Source of the DNA: Palsa-1150 sp964531095
GTDB lineage: Bacteria; Myxococcota_A; Polyangia; Polyangiales; Polyangiaceae
Direction of reading: 5' to 3'
Assembly (NCBI GenBank): GCA_964531095.1
Contig: CAZHED010000032.1
Coordinates: forward strand, 1 to 64,000
DNA length: 64,000 bases
A program made the translations under genes and the position numbers. The notes beneath the pieces are model-generated. The model saw only the letters and a program-made list of their open reading frames with translations, made no database searches and was not told the DNA's origin. Positions 39,876-48,714 of the stretch are shown here, in pieces; within the stretch, counting starts at the first letter, position 1, and every line of letters starts with the position of its first letter.

Positions 39876-40580
39876 GTGAACGACGCGCGGCGACTGCGGC
39901 CGATCGTGGCCATCGACGGCCCTGCCGGAGCCGGCAAGAGTACGGTCGCGCGGCGGCTGGCCGACGTTCTCGACTTCGTCTTGGTGGATACGGGCGCGCT
40001 CTACCGTGCGGTCGCGCTTGCGGCCGAGCGCGCAGCGATCGCCTGGACGAACGACGTGGCGGTCGGCTCCCTGGCTCGCGCGCTCGTCGTGCGCCGCGCG
40101 CTCGCCTTCGAGCGCGACCGAGGCGGCGGACTGCGCGTCGCGCTCGACGGAGCGGACATCACCGACGCGATCCGCGCCCCGCATGTCGGGATGGGCGCGA
40201 GCACGGTCTCGGCCCACAAGCAAGTGCGCGACGCCCTCCTCGACATTCAGCGGCAGGCCGGGAGAGAGGGCGGAGTCGTGCTCGAGGGGCGCGACATCGG
40301 AACAGTCGTCTTCCCGGATGCCGAAGTGAAGTTCTTCCTCACTGCCCGCACCGAAGTCCGGGCTCGGCGCCGTTACGCGGAGTTGGCCGCGAAGGGGCTA
40401 CCCGTCACGTTCGAGGAGACACTCGAGGACGTGCGCCGCCGCGACGAGCAAGACATGACCCGAGAGGTCGCGCCGCTTCGCCAAGCGGCCGACGCCGTCC
40501 TGGTCGATAACTCGGACTGCACCGTGGACGAGACCGTCGCGGCGATGGCCGCGATCGCGCGCGCGAGGAGCGACGCTTGA
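39876..40580 (+). CDS. cmk: Cytidylate kinase
   Basis: Phosphorylates CMP and dCMP with ATP. About 234 residues from GTG 39876, directly after the aroA stop. The P-loop GPAGAGKST lies near residue 15, DTGALYRA near 36, VLEGRDIGTVVFPDA near 130, and the RRRDEQDMTRE lid near 190. All are typical. The aroA-cmk-rpsA order is widely conserved in proteobacteria; here a lipoprotein gene is inserted before rpsA. Its stop shares bases with the TTG start of that gene (TTGA). Confidence 0.94.
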   Translation: MNDARRLRPIVAIDGPAGAGKSTVARRLADVLDFVLVDTGALYRAVALAAERAAIAWTNDVAVGSLARALVVRRALAFERDRGGGLRVALDGADITDAIRAPHVGMGASTVSAHKQVRDALLDIQRQAGREGGVVLEGRDIGTVVFPDAEVKFFLTARTEVRARRRYAELAAKGLPVTFEETLEDVRRRDEQDMTREVAPLRQAADAVLVDNSDCTVDETVAAMAAIARARSDA

Positions 40581-41665
40581 AGCGGGGAGCCGTCGGGCTT
40601 CTCGCGTTGCTCGCTGTGACCGCGCCGTCAGGATGCAGCCATGTCGTCACCGCAACGCCTCCGCGCGCCGCCCCGTACGCCGAGCCGCGGTGGGAGGGAG
40701 CCCTGCCGAGGACGCCGGAGCTGCTCCTCGTGGTTCGACCACAGGCCCTGCGGCGCGATGGGGTCTTCGGTCCGCTGGTGGGGCGCGCCATCGAGCTCGC
40801 GCGCGCACACACGCCGCTGGTCGTTGCGACCGGCACGCTCGACGCGATGGAGGACGCCGAAGAAGTCATCATCAGTGCGCGCGAAAGCGATGCGGGTGCG
40901 GAGGACGACTTCGTCGTCGTGGTTCGCGGCGTTCGCGCGAGCGTCGATCCCGCGAGCATCGTCGACGAGAAGGGACACGCGCTCTGGGTGCCTGGCCCGA
41001 CCCCGTCCGCCGCGAGTGTCCGAGAGCTGCTGCGCGCACAGGACGGCGAGGGGCAGAATCCACCGGGACCCGCAACCATGCCCGAAGCGTCGCTCTTCGA
41101 ATTGCCCGGGCGCACCTGGGTCATCGCCACGGGCGGGGCGCGCACACGGGCGCGCGACGCATTCGCGCGCCCTACGACGACGATCGGCAGCGATTCCGCG
41201 GGAGCGCCCAACTCAGCGCTCGCGCTCGTACGGATGCCGGGCCCGGGCCTCGTGGCGCGCATTCGCGCGCTGCGTTCACCCGGCCTGCTCGCCCCGCTCG
41301 GGGCCCAACTGGCCACGGTCACCGTCATCCTGACTGCGGGGGACGACGCGGCCATCCGCGCGACCCTCTCGTACATCGACGAGAAGCCCGTCGCGCTCGC
41401 CGAGACGACTCTGCGGGAGGCGATCGGCGCCATGTCCCGAGCAAAGCCGCGTGACTACGCATGGTTGCAGTCGGCAACGGTTCAGGCGTCGGGACGGTGC
41501 ATCATCCTCACGGCCCGGCTGCCCGTGTCGCGGAACGAGCGCAGCGAGCCGCCGAATAGCTTGGTGAACGCAGAGTCGTTGCCCCTCGCTTCCCCTGGAG
41601 CAGCCGACCCACCGAGCCCAGGCGAAGCGAGGGTGCGTGACGGGGTGCCGGCCGGCCGGAGGTAA
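40577..41665 (+). CDS. Lipoprotein B of the aroA-cmk locus
   Basis: About 362 residues from TTG 40577 overlapping the cmk stop. The signal ends in lipobox PSGC (about 17-20). The mature domain runs TPELLLVVRPQAL, DAEEVIISARESDAG, VIATGGARTRARDAF, VTVILTAGDDAAIRATLSYI, which parallels the order of elements in lipoprotein A. The last 40 residues are Pro/Ser/Ala/Glu-rich and probably disordered. It sits in the gap between cmk and rpsA, which are adjacent in most proteobacteria. The function is unknown. Confidence 0.7.
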   Translation: MKRGAVGLLALLAVTAPSGCSHVVTATPPRAAPYAEPRWEGALPRTPELLLVVRPQALRRDGVFGPLVGRAIELARAHTPLVVATGTLDAMEDAEEVIISARESDAGAEDDFVVVVRGVRASVDPASIVDEKGHALWVPGPTPSAASVRELLRAQDGEGQNPPGPATMPEASLFELPGRTWVIATGGARTRARDAFARPTTTIGSDSAGAPNSALALVRMPGPGLVARIRALRSPGLLAPLGAQLATVTVILTAGDDAAIRATLSYIDEKPVALAETTLREAIGAMSRAKPRDYAWLQSATVQASGRCIILTARLPVSRNERSEPPNSLVNAESLPLASPGAADPPSPGEARVRDGVPAGRR

Positions 41666-41681
41666 GCACAACGATTCCCCT

Positions 41682-41710
41682 TTGACAGGAGGGATCTACC
41701 AAGCTATTCC
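41682..41710 (+). promoter_or_regulatory. Putative sigma-70 promoter of rpsA
   Basis: TTGACA at 41682-41687 and TATTCC at 41705-41710 are separated by exactly 17 bases. The pair lies about 130 bases upstream of the rpsA ATG, after the lipoprotein stop. The -35 is consensus and the -10 is partial. It would let rpsA be expressed independently of aroA-cmk. Confidence 0.5.
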
Positions 41711-41838
41711 GACCGCTCCGGCTCGAGTCGGGAGGATTGGTCCGTCCTCTGCACGCGAGCCTCTCAAACACCAAGCCACCCAAGCCTGAGCGCGTGCACC
41801 GCCGCTCAGCGCGGACCGTCGAGGACTTCCCCAGCCAC

Positions 41839-43659
41839 ATGTCGACCCAATCCACTGCCCTGAGCTCCACAGGCAAAACACCGGAGCCGGCCGCCCCGGC
41901 CGAAAACTTCGCCGCTCTATTCGAGGCGAGCGTCAGCGCAGGCGACTTCGGCAAAGAGGGCGAAATCGTCAGAGGGACCGTCGTCGCCGTGCAGCGCGAC
42001 AATGTCGTCATCGACATCGGCGGCAAGAGCGAAGGCATCATCGCGCTGAACGAGTTCGCCGACGCGCAAGGGCAGACGACGGTCAAGCCCGGCGATCAGA
42101 TCGACGTCTTTATCGAGAGCCGAGAAAATGACGACGGCCTTGTGACGCTCTCGAAAGAGAAAGCGGACAAGATGAAGGTCTGGGATGAGATCTCGGCCGC
42201 GTGCGAGCGCGACGAGCTCATCGAAGGAACGATCAGCCAACGGGTCAAAGGCGGACTGTCCGTCACGATTCGCGGGGGCGTGAAGGCCTTTCTCCCAGGA
42301 TCGCAGGTGGATCTGCGACCGATTCGCAACTTGGACAAGCTCATCGGACAGACCTACCAGTTCAAGGTCATCAAGTTTAATAAGAAGCGCGGAAACATCG
42401 TTCTCAGCCGGCGCGTCCTTCTCGAGAGGGAGCGCGACGAGCAGAAGACCAAGACGCTTCAGACCCTCGAAGAGGGAAAGGTCGTCAAGGGCGTCATCAA
42501 GAACATCACGGAGTACGGCGCCTTCGTCGACCTCGGGGGAATCGACGGTCTCCTCCACATCACCGACATGAGCTGGGGTCGCGTGAACCACCCGTCGGAG
42601 ATCTTCCAGGTCGGCGACGAGGTCACCGTTCGCGTCCTCAAGTACAACGCGGAAACCGAGCGCGTGTCGCTGGGCCTCAAGCAGACCCAGGAAGACCCGT
42701 GGAGCCACGCGGAAGAAGCCTATCCGCCGGGCAAGAAAGTGCGCGGCAAGGTCCAGTCGATCACCGACTACGGAGCGTTCGTCGAGCTCGAGGCGGGAGT
42801 CGAGGGGCTCATCCATGTCAGCGAGATGTCCTGGACCAAGAAGGTCAAGCACCCGAGCAAGCTGCTCGAAGTGGGGCAGGAGCTCGAGTGCCAGGTGCTC
42901 GAGGTCGATGCGAAGAGCAAACGTATCTCTCTCGGCTTGAAGCAGCTCGAGCCGGATCCCTGGACACTCTTCACGGAGAAGTACAAGCCGGGCGACAAGA
43001 TCACCGGCAAGGTGCGAAGCATCACCGACTACGGCGTCTTCATCGGCATCGAAGAAGGCGTCGACGGGATGGTTCACAAGAGCGACGTTTCGTGGACCGC
43101 AAAGGTCAACAATCCCAGCGACATGTACAAGAAGGGCGACGACGTCGAAGCGATCATCCTGAGCATCAACCACGACGAGAAGAAGGTGAGCCTCGGCGTC
43201 AAGCAGCTGTGGGACGACCCGTGGCCGACCATCTTCTCGGAGCTCCCTCCGGGCAAGGTGGTCACGTGCAAAGTGCTCAGCGTCGTCGACTACGGCGTCT
43301 TCGTGCGCGTGCGTGACGGAGTCGAGGCGCTCATCGCCCAAGGGGATCTCGCCCCAGCGAAGGACGAGAACGGAGAGGACAAGCCGTTCCAGCCGGGCGA
43401 GGAGATCGAAGCCGAAGTGGCCAATATCGACTCGCAAGAGCGTCGGATCACTCTCTCGATGCGCAAGGGCGAGACCGCGCCCACCACTGCGTCGCCCGAG
43501 GCGAAGCCGACCGCCCAGCGCACCTCGAAAGCGCCGAAGAAGAGCGTGTCGGCGGAGGCCACCGGCGGAACGATCGGCGAGCTCATCAAGCAGAAGCTCG
43601 GCGACAAGCTCGCGGCGATCGGCGACACCAAGAAGGACGACGAGAAGAAGGACGAGTAA
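41839..43659 (+). CDS. rpsA: 30S ribosomal protein S1
   Basis: 606 residues. Six S1/OB-fold repeats occupy about residues 35-555. Repeats 3-6 share the GxVxxIT(D/E)YGxFV pattern with (H/K)xSxxSW and SLGLKQ endings (GAFVDLGGIDGLLHITDMSW near 230; YGVFIGIEEGVDGMVHKSDVSW near 400). The last 50 residues are a Lys/Ala/Thr-rich tail ending in DDEKKDE. S1 brings mRNA to the ribosome, which matters here because many genes lack strong Shine-Dalgarno sequences. The ATG at 41839 is preferred over upstream in-frame codons because family similarity starts there. Confidence 0.95.
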   Translation: MSTQSTALSSTGKTPEPAAPAENFAALFEASVSAGDFGKEGEIVRGTVVAVQRDNVVIDIGGKSEGIIALNEFADAQGQTTVKPGDQIDVFIESRENDDGLVTLSKEKADKMKVWDEISAACERDELIEGTISQRVKGGLSVTIRGGVKAFLPGSQVDLRPIRNLDKLIGQTYQFKVIKFNKKRGNIVLSRRVLLERERDEQKTKTLQTLEEGKVVKGVIKNITEYGAFVDLGGIDGLLHITDMSWGRVNHPSEIFQVGDEVTVRVLKYNAETERVSLGLKQTQEDPWSHAEEAYPPGKKVRGKVQSITDYGAFVELEAGVEGLIHVSEMSWTKKVKHPSKLLEVGQELECQVLEVDAKSKRISLGLKQLEPDPWTLFTEKYKPGDKITGKVRSITDYGVFIGIEEGVDGMVHKSDVSWTAKVNNPSDMYKKGDDVEAIILSINHDEKKVSLGVKQLWDDPWPTIFSELPPGKVVTCKVLSVVDYGVFVRVRDGVEALIAQGDLAPAKDENGEDKPFQPGEEIEAEVANIDSQERRITLSMRKGETAPTTASPEAKPTAQRTSKAPKKSVSAEATGGTIGELIKQKLGDKLAAIGDTKKDDEKKDE

Positions 43660-43677
43660 CCCGCTCGCGCGATCGCC

Positions 43678-44202
43678 ATGTCCGAGCGTCTGTGGGCCCC
43701 CTGGCGGATGGAGTACATCCTCGGTCCCAAAGGGGGTCCATGCATCTTCTGCGGCTTTGGAGAGGGCCCGCCCCAGTCGTATCGGGCAAACCTCGTGCTC
43801 CTCGTGCAGCCGCGCGCCCTCGTGTGCCTGAATAAGTACCCGTTTGCCGCATCGCATCTGCTCGTTGCGCCCCGCCGACACGTCGCCGACATCGGCGACC
43901 TGCCGCGGGACGACTACGACGCGACCATGGCGCTCGTGCGCGAGTCAGCCATTCGCCTGAAACACGCGACGAACGCGGAAGGGCTCAACGTCGGGATCAA
44001 CATAGGCAAGGCGGCGGGGGCGGGAATCGCCGACCACCTTCACGTTCACATCGTTCCGCGCTGGGCCGGCGACCAGAACTTCATGCCCGTGCTCTCCGAC
44101 GTCCACGTGATTCCGGAGTACCTCGATCAATCGTGGCAGCGCCTTCGCCCGTTCTTCGCCGACCTTCCCGGAGAGCATCCCGCGAACGGCGACGCTGTCT
44201 AG
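43678..44202 (+). CDS. HIT family nucleotide hydrolase
   Basis: 174 residues. The HIT motif HLHVHIVPRW lies near 121 with the catalytic central His. A CIFC pair near residue 22, with a His partner, is the zinc site typical of the Ap4A-phosphorylase-like branch. LNKYPFAASHLLVAPRRH near 45 is also conserved. It probably hydrolyses dinucleoside polyphosphates or nucleoside phosphoramidates. It starts 18 bases after rpsA and is likely co-transcribed. The C-terminal 40 residues (DVHVIPEYLDQSW) are typical of the bacterial group. Confidence 0.88.
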   Translation: MSERLWAPWRMEYILGPKGGPCIFCGFGEGPPQSYRANLVLLVQPRALVCLNKYPFAASHLLVAPRRHVADIGDLPRDDYDATMALVRESAIRLKHATNAEGLNVGINIGKAAGAGIADHLHVHIVPRWAGDQNFMPVLSDVHVIPEYLDQSWQRLRPFFADLPGEHPANGDAV

Positions 44203-44242
44203 CCATGGGTGCCGTCCGGGCATAACTGGTGCCGAGCGGCAA

Positions 44243-44258
44243 CCGACGGCGCCGTCGG
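44243..44258. repeat. Perfect 16-bp palindrome
   Basis: CCGACGGC-GCCGTCGG is self-complementary with no spacer, located between the HIT and AI-2E genes. A second inverted repeat, CCGGCGC/GCGCCGG, lies further on towards the start of the permease gene. It could be an operator or a transcript hairpin. Confidence 0.4.
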
Positions 44259-44374
44259 CCGCGCGACGAATACTCCAATATTTTAAGCGCGTCCGGCGCC
44301 GCGAGCGCGCCGGTATCGGCGAAAAGCACCGCGCTTCGAGTCGCGCGACTGCAGAAACGCCGCTATAGGGCCCC

Positions 44375-45616
44375 ATGGCCGAGCACGGACCACCTCGCTG
44401 GCGCCGACCGGTGTTTTTCGGCGCGACCGCATTCATCGCGGCCGCGATCACGGTGGCGGCGCACGAGGTCATGCTGCCCTTCGTGCTCGCGATCCTCATC
44501 GCCTACGTCTTGACGCCGCTGGTCGCTGCGGTCGAGCGGCGAAGGCTTCCTCGCGCGCTCGCCGTCATCATCGTGTACGCGGCCGTCCTCGGATCGATAA
44601 GCGGCCTCCTGAACGGCATTGCCCCACGCATCGCTCTCGAGTTCCGCAACTTGCGCGGCGAGCTCCCGTCGATTTCCGCCGAAGCGCGCGACAAGTGGGT
44701 GCCTGCGATCGCCGAGCGGCTCCGCGCCGTGGGTCTCGCGCCGGCACAGCCCACCCCGGACGACGCGTCCGAGCCTGGACCGACCAGCGCGTTCGTGGCT
44801 CGGCCGATGCCCGACGGGACGATAGCGATCGACGTCGGAACCGGGGTGAGCATCAGCGAGACCAAACATGGGTGGCTCGTCGAGCCGATCCGCGACAAGA
44901 AAGACGAGCCCTTCGACCCGAACAAGATCGTCGCAGACGCGGTCGGCAAGACATTCGCCTACGCGCAGCACAACTCCCTCGAGATCGCCCGCGCGGTGCG
45001 CGATCTGGTCACCGGCATCAGCCGTGTGGTGTTCGTCTTCTTCATCACGCTGATGCTGGCCGCATACCTGATGTTCACACGGGAGCGCATCATCGGTTTC
45101 TTCCGTTCGCTCGTCCGTCCCCGCGCGCGCGACAACTTCGATGCGCTTCTCTCGCGCGTCGACGAGGGGCTCTCCGGTGTCGTTCGTGGGCAGCTGCTCA
45201 TCTGCCTCATCAACGGCGTGCTCAGCGCGGTCGGGTTCGCGATCGTCGGCCTGAAATACTGGCCGGTGATGGCCCTGGTGAGTGCCGTCTTTTCGCTCAT
45301 CCCAATCTTCGGCTCGATCGCCAGCGCCGTTCCGGCGGTCGCCATCGGCCTGACCCAGGGGCTGGGAACTGCCTCCTTCGTCCTCTTGTGGATCATCGGC
45401 ATTCACCAGCTCGAAGGGAACCTGCTCAACCCGAAGATCATGGGAGACTCGGCGAAGATCCACCCGGTGCTGGTCATCTTCTCGCTCCTTGTGGGCGAGC
45501 ACTTTTTTCAGGTCGTCGGTGCGCTGCTCGCGGTGCCGGCGATGTCCATCGCGCAGAGCCTGTTTTTGCACTTTCGTCAGACGATTACCGCAAACGACCC
45601 CGAGTTCGAGGCCTGA
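44375..45616 (+). CDS. AI-2E family (PerM/YdgG-like) membrane permease
   Basis: About 413 residues with roughly seven to eight membrane helices. N-terminal helices include FFGATAFIAAAITVAAHEVMLPFVLAILIAY (split here by loops) and the C-terminal cluster has the family signature around LLWIIGIHQLEGNLLNPKIMG near 345. A soluble loop near 95-200 is longer than in short homologues. The family exports small molecules or ions (AI-2, Na+/H+), but the name does not prove autoinducer transport. It is separated from the HIT gene by 172 bases that contain the palindromes. Confidence 0.85.
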   Translation: MAEHGPPRWRRPVFFGATAFIAAAITVAAHEVMLPFVLAILIAYVLTPLVAAVERRRLPRALAVIIVYAAVLGSISGLLNGIAPRIALEFRNLRGELPSISAEARDKWVPAIAERLRAVGLAPAQPTPDDASEPGPTSAFVARPMPDGTIAIDVGTGVSISETKHGWLVEPIRDKKDEPFDPNKIVADAVGKTFAYAQHNSLEIARAVRDLVTGISRVVFVFFITLMLAAYLMFTRERIIGFFRSLVRPRARDNFDALLSRVDEGLSGVVRGQLLICLINGVLSAVGFAIVGLKYWPVMALVSAVFSLIPIFGSIASAVPAVAIGLTQGLGTASFVLLWIIGIHQLEGNLLNPKIMGDSAKIHPVLVIFSLLVGEHFFQVVGALLAVPAMSIAQSLFLHFRQTITANDPEFEA

Positions 45617-45658
45617 GGCACTTCCTCCTGCGCTCGTGAATCATCCAGGGTAGATTCG

Positions 45659-46831
45659 GTGGTGCCAATGGACTTCGAGCTGACTGAAGAGCAGAGAATG
45701 CTCCGCGACGTGGCACGGGAGTTCGCCCTGAGAGAGGTGGCCCCGAAAGCCGCCGAGCTCGACAAGACCGGCCGGTGGCCAAGCGAGATCGTGGCCAAAA
45801 TGGCCGAGCTCGGGCTTTTGGGGGTAGCCATTCCGCAAGAGTACGGCGGCGCCGGGATGGACACGCTGTCGTACGCGCTGGCGATGGAGGAAGTGAGCGC
45901 CGCCTGCGCGAGCTGCGGCGTCATCATGAGCGTCAACAACTCGCTCTTTTGCGATCCACTGTACAAGTTCGGAAGCGAAGATCAGCGAAAGCGCGTTCTG
46001 ACCCCGGTGGCTCGGGGAGAGAAGCTCGGCTGCTTCGGACTGACCGAGCCGATGAGCGGATCGGACGCGCAGACGATGGTCACCAGCGCCGAAAAGACGA
46101 GCGGCGGTTGGGTGCTCCACGGCGCCAAGAACTGGATTACCAACGGACCGCATGCCGACTGGATCCTCGTCTTCGCGGTCACGGACCGGGGCGGTTCGGG
46201 CTCGGGTCCCGACGCGCGCCCCAGGTTGAAGCACACGGCGTTCCTCGTCGAGCGTGGAACGCCTGGGTACACGCAGAACCCCATCGACCACAAACTGGGG
46301 ATCCACGCGGCACACTCGTGCACGGTCTTTTTCGACAATTGCCGAGTGCCTGACGACAACGTCGTCGGCTCCGTCAATGGCGGCTTCAAAGTGGCCATGG
46401 CGACTCTCGACGGCGGGCGGATCGGGATCGCATGCCAGGCGATCGGCATCGCGCGGGCCGCGTTCGAGACGAGCGTGGCCTATGCCAAGGAGCGCCGGAG
46501 CTTCGGCGTGCCTATCGCCCAGCACCAGGCCATTCAGTTCATGATCGCCGACATGGCAACGCAGATCGACGCGGCGCGGCTCCTCGCGTGGCGCGCAGCA
46601 GCGATGAAGGACGAGGGACTGCGCCACAGCATGGAGAGCTCGATCGCCAAGCTCTATGCGAGCGAAATGGCGACGCGCGTCACCCACAAGGGAATCCAGA
46701 TCCACGGTGGCTACGGCTACTCGACCGAGTTCCCCGTAGAGAGGCACTACCGCGACGCGCGAATCACCGAGATCTACGAAGGAACGAGCGAGATCCAGCG
46801 CATCGTGATCGCCGCCAACCTGCTACGCTGA
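45659..46831 (+). CDS. Acyl-CoA dehydrogenase 1
   Basis: 390 residues (GTG 45659, with AGGG eight bases before; ATG 45668 is the alternative). FAD enzyme oxidising acyl-CoA to enoyl-CoA. The N-terminal helical domain has FELTEEQRMLRDVAREFA; the FAD-contact motifs are FGLTEPMSGSDAQT near 120 and LHGAKNWITNG near 150; the catalytic Glu lies in IYEGTSEIQR near 370. GGYGYSTEFPVERHYRDA is typical of the SCAD-type group. It is one of two dehydrogenases in this locus, with a lipoprotein gene between them (6-base gaps). Confidence 0.93.
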   Translation: MVPMDFELTEEQRMLRDVAREFALREVAPKAAELDKTGRWPSEIVAKMAELGLLGVAIPQEYGGAGMDTLSYALAMEEVSAACASCGVIMSVNNSLFCDPLYKFGSEDQRKRVLTPVARGEKLGCFGLTEPMSGSDAQTMVTSAEKTSGGWVLHGAKNWITNGPHADWILVFAVTDRGGSGSGPDARPRLKHTAFLVERGTPGYTQNPIDHKLGIHAAHSCTVFFDNCRVPDDNVVGSVNGGFKVAMATLDGGRIGIACQAIGIARAAFETSVAYAKERRSFGVPIAQHQAIQFMIADMATQIDAARLLAWRAAAMKDEGLRHSMESSIAKLYASEMATRVTHKGIQIHGGYGYSTEFPVERHYRDARITEIYEGTSEIQRIVIAANLLR

Positions 46832-46837
46832 TTTGCC

Positions 46838-47539
46838 ATGCGAAAGGTCACGTCGCTCTTTTTGATCGGGACGGCGATGGGGTGCGGGGGGGCGGAGCCA
46901 CCTCCCAAGCTCGCCGAGCCTGCCCGCGAGCCGCCGCAAAAGGCGGTACCTCTGTTCGCCAAGACGTCGCAAGAGCTCGGCGGCGTCGACCCCAAAGCGG
47001 TCAAGAGCGCGTTCAGCACGCTCAACGACCGGTTCATGGACTGCCAAAAGCGCGCGCTCGACCGCGTCGAGCTTGTCGCGGGGAACGTGAAGTTCTTTCT
47101 GCGCATCTCCTCGGACGGGAGCGCGAAGTGGGCCTACCTCGAAGACAGTGAAATCGGCGATCGCCAGACGGAGAAGTGCCTGGTCGACGTCGTCATGGGA
47201 GGGCGCTGGCCGAAGCCCGACGCCGGCGACGCCGAAGTGCGCTACGCCATGGAGCTGCCGCTCCAGGCCGCCCGGCCGCCCGCCGATTGGAGCCCGGACA
47301 AGATCGCGGGGGCGCTGGATCGCAACGGGGAGGCCATCGACAAGTGCAAGGTTGGCGCGGGATCGACCTTCCGCGCGACGATGTACGTGGGGCCGGGCGG
47401 CAAGGTTCTCTCCGCCGGCGTGGCGATGTCGAGCAAGGATGGCGAGGAGAATGCCAACTGCCTGGCCAAAGCCCTGGTGAAGATGAAGGGGCTCCCCTCG
47501 CCGGGAAGCTGGCCCGCGAAGGTGACCTTCCCCCTCTAG
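46838..47539 (+). CDS. Lipoprotein with two AgmX/PglI-like C-terminal modules
   Basis: 233 residues; signal with lipobox AMGC (about 12-16). Two modules follow: residues about 55-140 (FMDCQKRALDRVELVAGNVKFFL, then CLVDVVMGGRWPKP) and about 160-233 (IDKCKVGAGSTFRATMYVG, then CLAKALVKMKGLPSP). Each has Cys-...-G-x-V-x-hydrophobic strands and a second Cys before a WP/SP turn, as in the AgmX/PglI C-terminal domain of myxobacteria. Oddly, it is placed within a fatty-acid oxidation operon (6 bases from the gene on each side). Its role is unknown. Confidence 0.7.
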   Translation: MRKVTSLFLIGTAMGCGGAEPPPKLAEPAREPPQKAVPLFAKTSQELGGVDPKAVKSAFSTLNDRFMDCQKRALDRVELVAGNVKFFLRISSDGSAKWAYLEDSEIGDRQTEKCLVDVVMGGRWPKPDAGDAEVRYAMELPLQAARPPADWSPDKIAGALDRNGEAIDKCKVGAGSTFRATMYVGPGGKVLSAGVAMSSKDGEENANCLAKALVKMKGLPSPGSWPAKVTFPL

Positions 47540-47545
47540 GCGCGC

Positions 47546-48685
47546 GTGTTCGCCCTCTCCGAGACCGAGCGCCTCGTGCAGCGCACGGCCCGCGACTTCG
47601 CAGCGCGCGTCATCGCCCCAAAGGCGGCGGAGATCGACGCGAGCGAGGCTTTTCCGAGCCACATCCTCCGTGGCCTCGCAGACCTCGGGCTCATGGCGAT
47701 CAACGTTCCAACGGAGCTTGGCGGCGCTGGCGCCGGCGTGATGGCCTACGCCCTCGCCATCCAAGAGATCGCGCGCGCGTGTGCCTCGACCGCGGTGATG
47801 ACCAGCGTGACCAACATGGTATCCGAGACGATCGCCCGCTTCGGAACCCACACGCAGAAGGGGCTGCACTGTCCGAAGCTCGCCAGCGGGGAGCACGTGC
47901 TCGGTAGCTTTGCGTTGAGCGAGCCCGACTCCGGGAGCGACCCAGGCGCGATGCGGACGACCGCGCGGCGCGACGGCGCCCAGTGGGTGATCGACGGCGC
48001 CAAACAGTGGATTACCGGAGCGACTTACGCCGGCGTCTTGCTCGTCTGGGCGCGGACCGCGCCAGCCGAGACCGGTTCGAGAGGACTCTCGTGCTTTCTT
48101 GTCGAAAAGGGGACCCGCGGGCTGCGCGTGGGCCCCCCCGAAGACAAGATGGGCATCCGCGCCTCGAACACGGTACCGCTCGAGCTCGACGCGTGCCGGG
48201 TCCCAGCCGACGCGCTCCTCGGCGACGAGGGCGGCGGCTTCAAGATCGCCATGGAGGCTCTGGACGGAGGGCGCATCGGCATCAGCGCGCAGGCCATCGG
48301 AATCGCCCGCTCCGCGCTGGCCGAGAGCATTGCGTACTCGAAGGACCGCCATGCCTTCGGCGGCGCCATCGCCTCGCAGCAGGCGATCCAGTGGAAGCTC
48401 GCCGACATGCAGGCGCATATCGATGCGGCCGAGCTGCTCGCGATGCGCGCGGCCCGCCTCAAAGAGCGGGGCGGTCGGTACACGCGCGAGGCGGCGATGG
48501 CGAAGCTCTTTGCGAGCGAGAGCGCGGTTCGTATTTGCAACGACGCCGTGCAGATTCACGGCGGCTACGGGTACATGCGCGACCTGCCCGCCGAGCGTCA
48601 TCTGCGCGATGCCAGAGTCACGACGATCTACGAGGGGACGAGCGAGATCCAGCGTCTCGTGATCGCGCGCGGCGTGCTGGAATGA
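47546..48685 (+). CDS. Acyl-CoA dehydrogenase 2
   Basis: 379 residues from GTG 47546. Motifs match the family: FALSEPDSGSDPGAM near 130, VIDGAKQWITGA near 150, CFLVEKGTRG near 180, and IYEGTSEIQRLV at the end with the catalytic Glu. QIHGGYGYMRDLPAERHLRDA is like SCAD/isovaleryl-type enzymes. It is a distinct paralogue, not a recent duplicate, of the enzyme at 45659. The chain-length specificity cannot be read from the sequence. It is third in the short operon. Confidence 0.92.
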   Translation: MFALSETERLVQRTARDFAARVIAPKAAEIDASEAFPSHILRGLADLGLMAINVPTELGGAGAGVMAYALAIQEIARACASTAVMTSVTNMVSETIARFGTHTQKGLHCPKLASGEHVLGSFALSEPDSGSDPGAMRTTARRDGAQWVIDGAKQWITGATYAGVLLVWARTAPAETGSRGLSCFLVEKGTRGLRVGPPEDKMGIRASNTVPLELDACRVPADALLGDEGGGFKIAMEALDGGRIGISAQAIGIARSALAESIAYSKDRHAFGGAIASQQAIQWKLADMQAHIDAAELLAMRAARLKERGGRYTREAAMAKLFASESAVRICNDAVQIHGGYGYMRDLPAERHLRDARVTTIYEGTSEIQRLVIARGVLE

Positions 48686-48714
48686 TTGGGGCGTCGCTTC
48701 CACCCGCGAGCTGC

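Noticed and set aside
41917..43881. 654-codon minus-strand frame across rpsA
   Set aside because: Antisense shadow of six S1 repeats; its own apparent periodicity mirrors the S1 repeats.
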